DNA of 64,000 nucleotides, taken from Flavobacteriaceae bacterium S0862 (GTDB taxonomy: Bacteria; Bacteroidota; Bacteroidia; Flavobacteriales; Flavobacteriaceae). The stretch is taken from assembly GCA_023015825.1 (NCBI GenBank), contig JALKAW010000003.1:205781-269780 (forward strand), given 5' to 3'. The position numbers were made by a program, and so were the translations under genes. Below, piece after piece: positions 1-9,358 of this stretch (position 1 is the stretch's first letter; every line of letters begins with the position of its first letter). The notes below the pieces were generated by a model. That model made no database searches. It saw only the letters and a list, made by a program, of their open reading frames with translations, and had not been told where the DNA came from.

Positions 1-1475
1 CTAAACCTATTACTGGTAATGTCGCTAAATAATAAGATTTCATTGCTTTTGGACAACATAGATATTTGAGGTTTTTCCGATTTAATATTCATGTTGATTT
101 CTCCAGAAATTGAAATGCCTTTTTCAAAGGGATTAAAATCATTTGGAGGGTTAATAAAAATATTGGACCAGCTATATTTACTCCATCCTTGGGTTAGTAG
201 TAATAAATCTAAATCAAATAGTTTTTTTCTATTAGTATTTGTAAAATAATAATTAGGATTTTCTAAGGCTCCTTTAATAAAAGGTTCTATTAAAAACTTT
301 GCATAAATAGAACTAGCATTTGATGTTGCTTTTGACCTCACAGGTAGAATGGAGGCACTTAAATTAATAGTATTTTGATTGTTATTAACTATATCCAGTA
401 GTACTGAATTTTTAGTTTTTTCTTTAATATTAGAAATATCTATTTTAGAAAAGAGGTCACTATCGTAATTAAAAATAATTCTTTCCAGTAATGACTGGTT
501 TTTGTCATTAAGTAAGGTTATAATATTAATGCCTTTACTGAATTTTTTAGAAGGAATTAATAAATCATAGGTCAGCACATTTGGTTGAAGAACTATTTTC
601 CTTTCTACCATAGAGCCAGCATTATGGACAATTAAATTGTAACTTTTATTTGTTAGTAGTTTAAGAGATTTGTTGTTGGTACTTAATGTAATTTTAAAAA
701 ATGAAGAACTTGGACTCTGCACTTGCATAGACAAGCCAATTTGTTTTGCAATTGGCACATCAACTATATGGTTTTTGCCATCAAAAGATGTTGCTTGTAT
801 CGTGTATGTGTCTTTTGCTTTATAATGAAATAAGCCCTTAGCTAAGCCGAATTTGTTAAATCTAAATTTTGAGACTACTTCGTTATTTTGATTTCTAATC
901 TCTCCAGATTGTAGCTGAACGCCATTGCCTTTTGCATCCTTGGCAATAATGCCAATAGACGCATTAGTATTATTTAGTAAGTGTCCACCTTCAGGTAAAA
1001 CTTGAATATCTATGGATTCCTTATCATTGCTTTTTAAATCTTTATTATTAGAAATAATTGCAATAGTTTGGTTAAAGCTATCGTCTTCAGCAAAGTTTTT
1101 CATCCAACTAGTAGATGCTCTTATAACATATTTATTATCTGTAAATGTTGAATCTATTTTGAAATTTCCAGTTGCAATACCATTATCAACATATAATAAT
1201 TTTTGTTGTTTAAGTCTCCCGTCTAAATCATAAATACCACAATATAAATTAGAAGTGTGTTCATGTAGTTTTCTTGTGTTTAAATTTAGTAAATAGGCTT
1301 GTAGCCATAGTTCTTCTCCTTTAATAAAATGAGTTTTGTTTAAATGCAAATAGGGAATTTCCCTTCCTTTCTCAAAATATGCTGCATAAGAAGAATCAAT
1401 AGGAGTATTGATTTGAGAAAAACTAGGAATGGCAAATAGAATAAAAAAAAGTAATGTGAGTTTAAAACTTTTCAT
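1..1475 (-). CDS. MG2-domain secreted protein (partial, 3' end outside window)
   Basis: The reading frame opens at an ATG at 1475 and runs without a stop off the left edge, so only about 490 N-terminal residues are visible. Residues 1-20 are a signal peptide (hydrophobic LLFFILFAIPSFS, then Q). Next comes a segment of the type YLHLNKTHFIKGEELWLQAYL, which is the pattern of the alpha-2-macroglobulin MG2 domain found in large Bacteroidota surface proteins, often followed by a carboxypeptidase-like or TonB-plug region. The rest is beta-rich and polar. It is transcribed on its own, divergent from nothing and downstream of groEL on the same strand. Function is unknown; an envelope location is inferred from the signal peptide. 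The family assignment rests on the N-terminal motif only. Confidence 0.7.
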   Translation of the reverse strand, partial: MKSFKLTLLFFILFAIPSFSQINTPIDSSYAAYFEKGREIPYLHLNKTHFIKGEELWLQAYLLNLNTRKLHEHTSNLYCGIYDLDGRLKQQKLLYVDNGIATGNFKIDSTFTDNKYVIRASTSWMKNFAEDDSFNQTIAIISNNKDLKSNDKESIDIQVLPEGGHLLNNTNASIGIIAKDAKGNGVQLQSGEIRNQNNEVVSKFRFNKFGLAKGLFHYKAKDTYTIQATSFDGKNHIVDVPIAKQIGLSMQVQSPSSSFFKITLSTNNKSLKLLTNKSYNLIVHNAGSMVERKIVLQPNVLTYDLLIPSKKFSKGINIITLLNDKNQSLLERIIFNYDSDLFSKIDISNIKEKTKNSVLLDIVNNNQNTINLSASILPVRSKATSNASSIYAKFLIEPFIKGALENPNYYFTNTNRKKLFDLDLLLLTQGWSKYSWSNIFINPPNDFNPFEKGISISGEINMNIKSEKPQISMLSKSNEILLFSDITSNRF

Positions 1476-1579
1476 CAAGATATTTTTGGTTAGTCCATAA
1501 ACATAATCAAAAATTATTCCAATAAAAAACGCTCCAATAGTATTGAAGCGTTTATCTATATTAACTACTAATGTGTCTC

Positions 1580-3211
<1,632 letters not shown>

Positions 3212-3226
3212 TTATTTTTTTAATAT

Positions 3227-3502
3227 TTATACAATCGCCAGAATATCACTTTCTCGCATAATTAAATAATCTTTACCATCTAGTTTTAACTCTGTACCAG
3301 CATATTTTCCATAAAGTACAGTGTCATGTTTTTTAACTGTCATTGGTTCGTCTTTGGTGCCTTTGCCAACAGCTACAACTGTTCCTTTTTGTGGTTTTTC
3401 TTTTGCATTATCTGGAATAATAATTCCTGAAGCTGTAGTGGTTTCAGCTTCTAGTGGTTCTATTAGAACTCTATCTGCTAATGGTTTAATGTTTAAAGCC
3501 AT
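3227..3502 (-). CDS. groES: 10 kDa co-chaperonin GroES
   Basis: This 91-residue protein is the heptameric lid of the GroEL cage. It has the family length and typical segments: the N-terminal [12 protein letters not shown], the mobile loop region around [19 protein letters not shown] that contacts GroEL, the VVAVGKG turn and the C-terminal [13 protein letters not shown]. It is the first gene of the groES-groEL operon. The ATG at 3502 is preceded by an A/T-rich leader without a strong Shine-Dalgarno sequence, as is usual in this phylum. Confidence 0.99.
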   Translation of the reverse strand: MALNIKPLADRVLIEPLEAETTTASGIIIPDNAKEKPQKGTVVAVGKGTKDEPMTVKKHDTVLYGKYAGTELKLDGKDYLIMRESDILAIV

Positions 3503-3534
3503 TTTTTATGAATTTTTAAATTAATAATTAAAAT

Positions 3535-3548
3535 TAACGCTAAAGCGT
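3535..3548. promoter_or_regulatory. Short palindrome upstream of groES
   Basis: AACGCT and AGCGTT face each other around a 2-base spacer about 33 bases before the groES start. It sits where a promoter or operator of the groESL operon would be. There is no CIRCE. Whether a protein binds here cannot be told from one copy. Confidence 0.3.
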
Positions 3549-3597
3549 TGTTCTAAAATTGTGCCAATAAAATATGACTGACAAACTTTCAGAAACA

Positions 3598-3631
3598 AAA
3601 AATGCCAACTGTTTAAGTTGGCATTTTTTGT
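3598..3631. terminator. Bidirectional rho-independent terminator after secG
   Basis: An A run, ATGCCAACT, a 5-base loop, AGTTGGCAT and a T run form a perfect hairpin with U tracts on either strand. It lies between secG and groES, which share the minus strand, so it ends the miaB-secG direction of transcription before groESL begins. Confidence 0.85.
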
Positions 3632-3648
3632 TGTATATAAACAGTATA

Positions 3649-4005
3649 CTAATTTGTTGTATCGTTGCCTGCTGGGTTAGCAGGAGTTTCAACAGGTGTC
3701 GTTGTAGTTGGAAGAGGCTGAGATGTTGTTGCATCTTGATCTAAAGCTTTAGATTCATTAGTTGCACCTCCACCACTAATTGCTACATTCGAAAGTAAAA
3801 TTAAAGCAATTAATAAAGTTGCTAAAGCCCAAGTACTTTTATCTAAAAAGTCTGAAGTCTTTTTTACACCACCTAATTGCTGAGTGCCACCCCCACCAAA
3901 TGAAGATGATAATCCTCCACCTTTTGGGTTTTGTACCATTACTACTACTACCAATAGGAACGCTACTATAACGATAAGTATTAAAAATATTGAAAACGTG
4001 CTCAT
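3649..4005 (-). CDS. secG: Preprotein translocase subunit SecG
   Basis: This 118-residue protein is the small SecYEG subunit that aids SecA-driven export. Residues 1-25 are a first membrane helix (FSIFLILIVIVAFLLVVVVMV), followed by the SecG signature QNPKGGGLSSSFGGGG, then a second helix around residues 58-78. The last 35 residues are a Thr/Pro/Asn-rich tail beyond the usual SecG core, common in Flavobacteriia. It starts 2 bases after the stop of the TPR-like gene upstream, so it is translated from the same operon, and a terminator follows it. Confidence 0.95.
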   Translation of the reverse strand: MSTFSIFLILIVIVAFLLVVVVMVQNPKGGGLSSSFGGGGTQQLGGVKKTSDFLDKSTWALATLLIALILLSNVAISGGGATNESKALDQDATTSQPLPTTTTPVETPANPAGNDTTN

Positions 4006-4007
4006 TA

Positions 4008-4910
4008 CTATTTATTATTTTGTTCTTGTATTTCTTTTATTGCTTGAATTTGGTCTGCAAAGAAACCACTTTTTTCTGGATATTTCAAACTTAAAATTTT
4101 ATAAGATTGAATAGCTTTATCGTAGTTTTTCTGCTCAACATAAATTCGTGCTAGAGTTTCAGTCATTAAAGCTTCTGATTGAATCATTCTTGACTGAGCT
4201 AAGTTTTGAACTGAGGCTTCTTTTTTTATTGGTTTAATCTTTGGGCTTGTTGCAATAAACTTGTCAATTAATTCAAATTTTTTGGTTTTGGTGTCTTCTT
4301 CAGCTTCAACTGCACGATTTGTTTCATCCTGCTCTCTAATAATTGGTTTAAAACTTGTAATCTTTAACCATTCACCAAAGGAATGTACCTCATGTTTGTC
4401 GAAAGCTAAGGGCTTGCCAACCTCTAGAACTTCTTCTGGTGTTTTTTCGATGTTTGGAACATCTACTTTAATCATTTCTTCTTGAGGAATTAACTCTTGT
4501 TTCTCTTCGAAGAGATCTGGACGTATTGTTGGCTCAGTATCCTTAATGTGTTGTTTTAAGGCTTCATCAATAACCATACTTTTATTAACCGATATATCTT
4601 CAATATCGTTGACTTCAATATCTTTTAAATGTGCAATATTCTTTTTTATATGTTCCGAAATTTCGTTCTGCTGAAATTCATTAGAAGTTATAAAATCGAA
4701 TAAAATACTCCTATCGGTTGTATAAGCTGCAGTTGTTTTTAGCTCTTGATTGTATTTAAAACTACCTTGGTCTTTTAGTCCTTTAAGGTAGATGGCTCTA
4801 GCCGATTGAAAGTATGGAAATTCATCAATAATAGCTCTAACATCACTTACTTGACCAGCAGGGATTTGCTGAGGTTGTTGTAATAAGTTTGTGAAATTAG
4901 AAGTGTTCAT
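4008..4910 (-). CDS. TPR-like conserved protein of the lptE-secG operon
   Basis: This 300-residue cytosolic protein has no signal peptide or membrane segment. Its C-terminal third contains helical repeats of tetratricopeptide type (ETLARIYVEQKNYDKAIQSYKILSLKYP, residues about 250-280). The middle is acidic and lysine-rich, likely flexible. It lies between lptE and secG with 2-3 base gaps, an arrangement typical of Flavobacteriaceae. The close link to envelope genes suggests a role in assembly or export, but this is inference; no enzymatic motif is seen. Confidence 0.8.
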   Translation of the reverse strand: MNTSNFTNLLQQPQQIPAGQVSDVRAIIDEFPYFQSARAIYLKGLKDQGSFKYNQELKTTAAYTTDRSILFDFITSNEFQQNEISEHIKKNIAHLKDIEVNDIEDISVNKSMVIDEALKQHIKDTEPTIRPDLFEEKQELIPQEEMIKVDVPNIEKTPEEVLEVGKPLAFDKHEVHSFGEWLKITSFKPIIREQDETNRAVEAEEDTKTKKFELIDKFIATSPKIKPIKKEASVQNLAQSRMIQSEALMTETLARIYVEQKNYDKAIQSYKILSLKYPEKSGFFADQIQAIKEIQEQNNK

Positions 4911-4913
4911 TTT

Positions 4914-5423
4914 TTACCAGTTTGATGATAATGATGCATTTACAACATCTTGTGTGATGCGTTCAAATATTTCAGCTATTGCAGTGTCTTTTTGGCTACC
5001 CACTAACTGAGCGCTTCCTGCATAATCAAAATAAAATGAGAAACGCTGGTCAAATTCAGCTTCAGGATCATTTTTATCATAAAAATGAACTTTCACAGCG
5101 ATTGTTAAACGGTTTTGAGCAGCAGTATTGTTTGCAGTGGCTGTAGTAGGAGAGATGCGATACTCCACTATTTCTCCTTCGTAAACAAGGTCACCATTAG
5201 ATTTTACTAAATCTAGTTTTGTTTGGTTTAATATAATTTCTTCAAGAGCTATTTTAAAATCTCGCTCTAAACCTGGCTCTATTAACGGTGCATTATTTTG
5301 AAAATAATTGACTTGAAACGTCTTCGTGTTTTCAGAAATTGAAACAGAAGTAAACGAATATTTCCAACAACTTTGAAAGGTTGTCAATAAAATTATCAAT
5401 AATGAATATTTTAAAAATTTCAT
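4914..5423 (-). CDS. lptE: LptE-like outer-membrane LPS assembly lipoprotein
   Basis: This 169-residue protein begins with a signal sequence ending in a lipobox-like LTTFQSC (Cys19), so it should be lipidated. The body has the LptE pattern: SVSISENTKTFQVNYFQNNAPLIEP near the start and a helix-strand region with LVKSNGDLVYEGEIVEYRISP, typical of the Bacteroidota version of the protein that plugs the LptD barrel and delivers lipopolysaccharide to the outer leaflet. It follows the sigma-54 activator and a small ORF, the common Flavobacteriaceae order. Assignment is by motif and synteny. Confidence 0.85.
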   Translation of the reverse strand: MKFLKYSLLIILLTTFQSCWKYSFTSVSISENTKTFQVNYFQNNAPLIEPGLERDFKIALEEIILNQTKLDLVKSNGDLVYEGEIVEYRISPTTATANNTAAQNRLTIAVKVHFYDKNDPEAEFDQRFSFYFDYAGSAQLVGSQKDTAIAEIFERITQDVVNASLSSNW

Positions 5424-5621
5424 TTAATAAGTGTTAGGTCTTTTCATAGTAATAAACGCATAAATATATCCTGCATTATCTGCAACATCAAAATCAATGT
5501 TTATGACTCTGTATCCTTGATAATGTTTTTCATTTACTAAATCTTCTGCTTCTTGTCTGATTTTCTCAGAGCTATTACGTGCAAACGATTTACGGATCAT
5601 AAATATTTCTATTGCCTTCAT
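5424..5621 (-). CDS. Small protein of unknown function upstream of lptE
   Basis: This 65-residue ORF lies exactly between the sigma-54 activator and lptE, ending one base before the lptE start, on the same strand. It is basic at the N terminus (MIRKSFARNSSEK) and ends in a mixed strand pattern (GYRVINIDFDVADNAGYIYAFITMKRP) a little like DUF4177 proteins, a weak resemblance. It has no shadowing gene on the opposite strand and fits tightly in the operon, which argues that it is real. Start could be Met1 or Met8. Confidence 0.55.
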   Translation of the reverse strand: MKAIEIFMIRKSFARNSSEKIRQEAEDLVNEKHYQGYRVINIDFDVADNAGYIYAFITMKRPNTY

Positions 5622-5656
5622 AATGTATTATTAAATTTCAAATTCTGAAACAACAA

Positions 5657-6907
5657 TTACAAATCAAACTGTTTTATTTTTCTATATAAAGTACGTTCAC
5701 TTATGCCAAGTTCAGCAGCTGCTAATTTACGCTTTCCGTTGTGACGTTCTAAAGATTTTTTTATTAATTCTAGTTCTTTGTCATGGAGCGACAAGGTTTC
5801 TTCTTCTTCAATCTCTTCGGCAAAGTGGTATTTATCTTGCGTATTTACTATTTCAACTGGCTGTGTGCTTTCTTCTGGTAACGATAGGACTTCCAGCGCT
5901 TCTTTTTTAATCTCATCATCTTCACCATAAATTTTTTGTATTAGCCCTTGATTATCTTTTTGAACATCTTGTGTATTGCCTTTTTGCATTAGTTCCATGG
6001 TAAGTTTCTTCAGGTCATTCAAATCGCTTTTCATGTCGAACAATACTTTATAAAGTATTTCTCGTTCGTTACTAAAATCACTTTCTTTTTTAGCAGAGCT
6101 AATAACAGCAGGCAAATTTTGACCAGTATCTGGCAAATAATGTCTTAAAATATCGGCAGTTATTTGTCTTTTGTGTTCTAGAACAGAAACCTGTTCTGCA
6201 ACATTACGCAACTGTCTAATGTTTCCGCTCCAACGGTATTTTAAAAGCATAGCGATAGCGTCATCACTTAGCTTAATTGTAGGCATTTTGTATTTAAGGG
6301 CGAAATCGCTTGCGAACTTTCTGAATAATAAATGAATGTCTTCTTTACGATCTCTTAAAGGCGGCAAATGAATATCAATTGTACTTAGTCTATAATACAA
6401 ATCTTCTCTAAACTTTTCCTTTTTTATAGCATCAAACATGTCCATATTTGTGGCTGCTACAATACGAACATTTGTTTTTTGAACTTTACTTGAACCTACT
6501 TTTATAAATTCCCCATTTTCCAAAACACGTAATAAACGTACTTGAGTTGTTAGTGGTAATTCGCCAACTTCATCCAAGAAAATAGTACCTCCATCAGCGA
6601 CTTCAAAATAACCAGAACGTGTTTGTGTAGCACCTGTAAAAGCGCCTTTTTCGTGACCGAATAGTTCACTATCGATAGTTCCTTCTGGAATAGCGCCACA
6701 GTTTACCGCAATGTATTTTCCATGCTTTCTGTGAGAAAGCTGATGTATAATTTTTGGAATACTCTCTTTTCCAACCCCAGATTCTCCAGTGACTAATACC
6801 GAAATATCTGTTGGTGCAACTTGTATTGCTTTTTCAATGGCACGATTTAAAACAGCATCGTTGCCAATAATTCCAAAACGTTGTTTTATAGCTTGAACTG
6901 ATTCCAT
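5657..6907 (-). CDS. Sigma-54-dependent transcriptional activator (AAA+ enhancer-binding protein)
   Basis: This 416-residue protein remodels RpoN-RNA polymerase using ATP. Walker A GESGVGKE is at residues 41-48, the sigma-54 contact loop GAFTGA at 88-93, Walker B with FLDEVGE near 110, and a Fis-type helix-turn-helix at the C terminus (KRKLAAAELGISERTLYRK). There is no N-terminal receiver or sensor domain, so control by phosphorylation is not expected. An acidic linker of about 120 residues separates AAA+ and HTH domains. It sits between miaB and lptE, 3 bases after miaB, as in other Flavobacteriaceae. Its targets cannot be read from this window. Confidence 0.93.
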   Translation of the reverse strand: MESVQAIKQRFGIIGNDAVLNRAIEKAIQVAPTDISVLVTGESGVGKESIPKIIHQLSHRKHGKYIAVNCGAIPEGTIDSELFGHEKGAFTGATQTRSGYFEVADGGTIFLDEVGELPLTTQVRLLRVLENGEFIKVGSSKVQKTNVRIVAATNMDMFDAIKKEKFREDLYYRLSTIDIHLPPLRDRKEDIHLLFRKFASDFALKYKMPTIKLSDDAIAMLLKYRWSGNIRQLRNVAEQVSVLEHKRQITADILRHYLPDTGQNLPAVISSAKKESDFSNEREILYKVLFDMKSDLNDLKKLTMELMQKGNTQDVQKDNQGLIQKIYGEDDEIKKEALEVLSLPEESTQPVEIVNTQDKYHFAEEIEEEETLSLHDKELELIKKSLERHNGKRKLAAAELGISERTLYRKIKQFDL

Positions 6908-6910
6908 AAT

Positions 6911-8359
6911 TTAATTATTTTCTGAATAACCTTCTGCTTCGCCAATGAGTGTGGCAGTGGTACAATTATTCACTCTTACATATACAAAATCACCAACCTT
7001 ATAGTGTTCTTTCGGGAATACAGCAACTGAGTTATGTTCGGTCCTACCTGACCAATGCTCAGAAGATTTTTTTGATTCTTTTTCGATTAGTACCTCAACT
7101 GTTTTGTTGAGATATTCTTCAGTTCGTATTCTACTATGTTCTTGTTGTAAAGCGACCACTTCGGCTAATCTTCTTTTTTTAATTGGTTCAGGAATATCAT
7201 CTTTTAGCTTTCTTGCAGCCATGGTTCCTGGACGCTCAGAATAAGCAAACATATAACCAAACGAATACTTTACATGCTCCATTAAACTCAAGGTGTCTTG
7301 ATGGTCTTCTTCAGTTTCTGTAGGGAATCCTGTGATTAAATCATGCGATATAGTGCAATCTGGCAAAATTTGTTTAATGTCATCAATCAATTTTATGTAC
7401 TCTTCACGAGTATGTTGACGATTCATTTCTTTTAATATTCTGTCACTTCCGCTTTGCACAGGAAGATGAATATAGTTACAAATATTTCTATGTTTAGCCA
7501 TAGACCTCACAACATCTAAAGTCATATCCTGAGGGTTGGATGTTGAAAAACGAATACGCATTTTTGGCTGTGCTTCGGCGCATAGTTCTAACAAGTTAGC
7601 GAAACTAACTGCTGTTGCTTTTTGTATGTCGCTAGCTTTGTCAAAATCTTTTTTTAAGCCTCCTCCATACCATAAGTAACTATCTACATTTTGGCCTAGT
7701 AAAGTAATTTCTTTAAAACCTTTTGATGCTAAATCGTTCACTTCTTCAATAATACTTTGCGGATTCCTACTGCGCTCACGACCTCTCGTAAAAGGCACAA
7801 CGCAGAAAGTACACATATTGTCACAACCACGAGTAATGGAAACAAATGCTGTAACACCATTGCTTTGCAATCTTACAGGCGAAATATCGCCATAAGTTTC
7901 ATCTTTAGATAAAATAACGTTGACTGCATTTCTACCTTCTTCAACTTCGGCAATTAAGTTTGGTAAATCTTTATAAGCATCTGGACCAACAACTAAGTCA
8001 ACTATTTTTTCTTCTTCTAAAAATTTGCTTTTTAAACGCTCTGCCATACAGCCTAAAACACCAACTTTCATTTTTGGGTTGTGACTGCGTTTTACAGCAT
8101 TATATTTTTCTAAACGTTTTCTTATGGTTTGTTCGGCCTTATCTCTAATGGAGCAGGTGTTTACTAATACCAAATCGGCTTCTTCTAGTTTTTGTGTTGT
8201 GTTAAAGCCATCATTAGCTAAGATTGAAGCTACAATTTCACTATCGCTAAAATTCATAGCACAACCGTAACTTTCTATAAAAAGTTTTCTATTATTATCT
8301 TTATGTTGGTCTAAAACTAAGGACTCACCTTGTTTTTTCTCGTCTATAATTTTTTCCAT
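6911..8359 (-). CDS. miaB: tRNA-2-methylthio-N6-dimethylallyladenosine synthase MiaB
   Basis: This radical-SAM methylthiotransferase adds the 2-methylthio group to i6A37 of tRNAs reading UNN codons. Three N-terminal cysteines for one 4Fe-4S cluster (residues 33, 69 and 103) and the radical-SAM CxxxCxxC at 179-186 (GCDNMCTFC) are intact, and a TRAM domain closes the protein. I chose the ATG at 8359 (MEKIIDEKK), giving 482 residues; an in-frame ATG 15 codons upstream adds a tail unlike the family. It is the first gene of the minus-strand operon through secG. Confidence 0.97.
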   Translation of the reverse strand: MEKIIDEKKQGESLVLDQHKDNNRKLFIESYGCAMNFSDSEIVASILANDGFNTTQKLEEADLVLVNTCSIRDKAEQTIRKRLEKYNAVKRSHNPKMKVGVLGCMAERLKSKFLEEEKIVDLVVGPDAYKDLPNLIAEVEEGRNAVNVILSKDETYGDISPVRLQSNGVTAFVSITRGCDNMCTFCVVPFTRGRERSRNPQSIIEEVNDLASKGFKEITLLGQNVDSYLWYGGGLKKDFDKASDIQKATAVSFANLLELCAEAQPKMRIRFSTSNPQDMTLDVVRSMAKHRNICNYIHLPVQSGSDRILKEMNRQHTREEYIKLIDDIKQILPDCTISHDLITGFPTETEEDHQDTLSLMEHVKYSFGYMFAYSERPGTMAARKLKDDIPEPIKKRRLAEVVALQQEHSRIRTEEYLNKTVEVLIEKESKKSSEHWSGRTEHNSVAVFPKEHYKVGDFVYVRVNNCTTATLIGEAEGYSENN

Positions 8360-8488
8360 ATTGTACTTGAACCTGTAATAGTCAATAAGCATGCAAAGAT
8401 ACAATTAATTTAGATTTTATGACAAAGTGGCAGAGTGTTAAATTTAATTAAATTATTTACATTTGGGAGCGAACCAAATTCAATTAAT

Positions 8489-9238
8489 ATGAACTACTCC
8501 GAAATACAATCGAAAATACAGAACGCTCAACATCTAGATTTTGGAAAAATCCTCGACCTTACAATTAACATGTTTAAGGAGATTTGGTTGAAAGGTTTTT
8601 TAATGGTTTTAGTGCTTGTTGCATTTGCAGTTGGTATTTCAATGTCCTTTAGCTTTATTGGCCTAGGTCCAGAGCCTTTTGAAGTTGATTACAACGGAAA
8701 TTTTAATTTCTTTGAAAACTACACCAGTAATGCTTTTTACTCATTACCACAAACTATATTGATTTCTTTCTTAACAATTGGATTATTGGCTGGATTTTAT
8801 AGAATTTGCAAACAAACGGATTTGAATAATTTACAAAAGGATGACTTATTCTATTATTACAAAGGTGAGTTTATAGGTAAAATTTTTACGCTAGGGATTG
8901 TTTATTCTTTAATTGCCATAATTGCTCAATGGTTATTTATTATACCATATATATACGCTTTTGTGCCTCTGTCATTTTTTGCTGTGGTATTTTCTAATAA
9001 TCCTGAATTAACCGAAACAGAAATCGTAAAGATTAGTTTTAGTTTAGGAACAAAAAAATGGTTGCTAACTTTTGGGTTGCTATTTATTACTGGTATTTTA
9101 GGAATGCTGGGTATTATTGCTTGCGGAATAGGGTTGCTGTTTACAATGACCATAGTTTATTTACCTGTTTATTTTGTGTATCGTGATGTTGTAGGATTTG
9201 AAGATGATAGCGAAATAATGAAAATTGGAATTGAATAA
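8489..9238 (+). CDS. Multi-pass membrane protein, unknown function
   Basis: This 249-residue protein has about five hydrophobic helices: near residues 30-55, 85-110, 135-160, 165-185 and 200-235. The N-terminal 25 residues (MNYSEIQSKIQNAQHLDFGKILD) are soluble. The ATG at 8489 is preferred over one 18 codons earlier because it begins the conserved-looking amphipathic segment and leaves an A/T-rich leader. Such proteins are common and uncharacterised in Flavobacteriaceae. It is divergent from miaB and followed by a terminator, so it is a single-gene unit. Confidence 0.8.
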   Translation: MNYSEIQSKIQNAQHLDFGKILDLTINMFKEIWLKGFLMVLVLVAFAVGISMSFSFIGLGPEPFEVDYNGNFNFFENYTSNAFYSLPQTILISFLTIGLLAGFYRICKQTDLNNLQKDDLFYYYKGEFIGKIFTLGIVYSLIAIIAQWLFIIPYIYAFVPLSFFAVVFSNNPELTETEIVKISFSLGTKKWLLTFGLLFITGILGMLGIIACGIGLLFTMTIVYLPVYFVYRDVVGFEDDSEIMKIGIE

Positions 9239-9260
9239 AATAACTAATAATAATCTTTTA

Positions 9261-9288
9261 AAAACCTGTATTTCACAGGTTTTTTTTA
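9261..9288 (+). terminator. Rho-independent terminator before topA
   Basis: AAAACCTGT, a 5-base loop, ACAGGTTTT and a T run form a perfect stem after the membrane-protein gene. Confidence 0.85.
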
Positions 9289-9309
9289 TACCCAAAAGCA
9301 AACTAAAAT

Positions 9310-9338
9310 TTGCAAATAAAAAAAATCGTCTACATTTG
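9310..9338 (+). promoter_or_regulatory. Bacteroidota-type promoter of topA
   Basis: TTTG ending at 9312 and TACATTTG at 9331-9338 match the -33 TTTG and -7 TAnnTTTG consensus with an 18-base spacer. Transcription would begin about 10-15 bases before the topA ATG at 9359. Confidence 0.7.
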
Positions 9339-9358
9339 TACCTCTAAAAAAACGAATA

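Noticed and set aside
1012..1233. ORFs opposite the MG2, GroEL, TopA and GldM genes
   Set aside because: They lie fully inside strongly supported genes on the other strand and have no family features.
3551..3567. Possible sigma-54 promoter (TTGGCAC on the minus strand) before groES
   Set aside because: The -12 part reads TTAGA and lacks the required GC, so the match is only half.
3503..3648. CIRCE operator for groESL
   Set aside because: No TTAGCACTC / GAGTGCTAA pair is present; only a 6-bp palindrome is.
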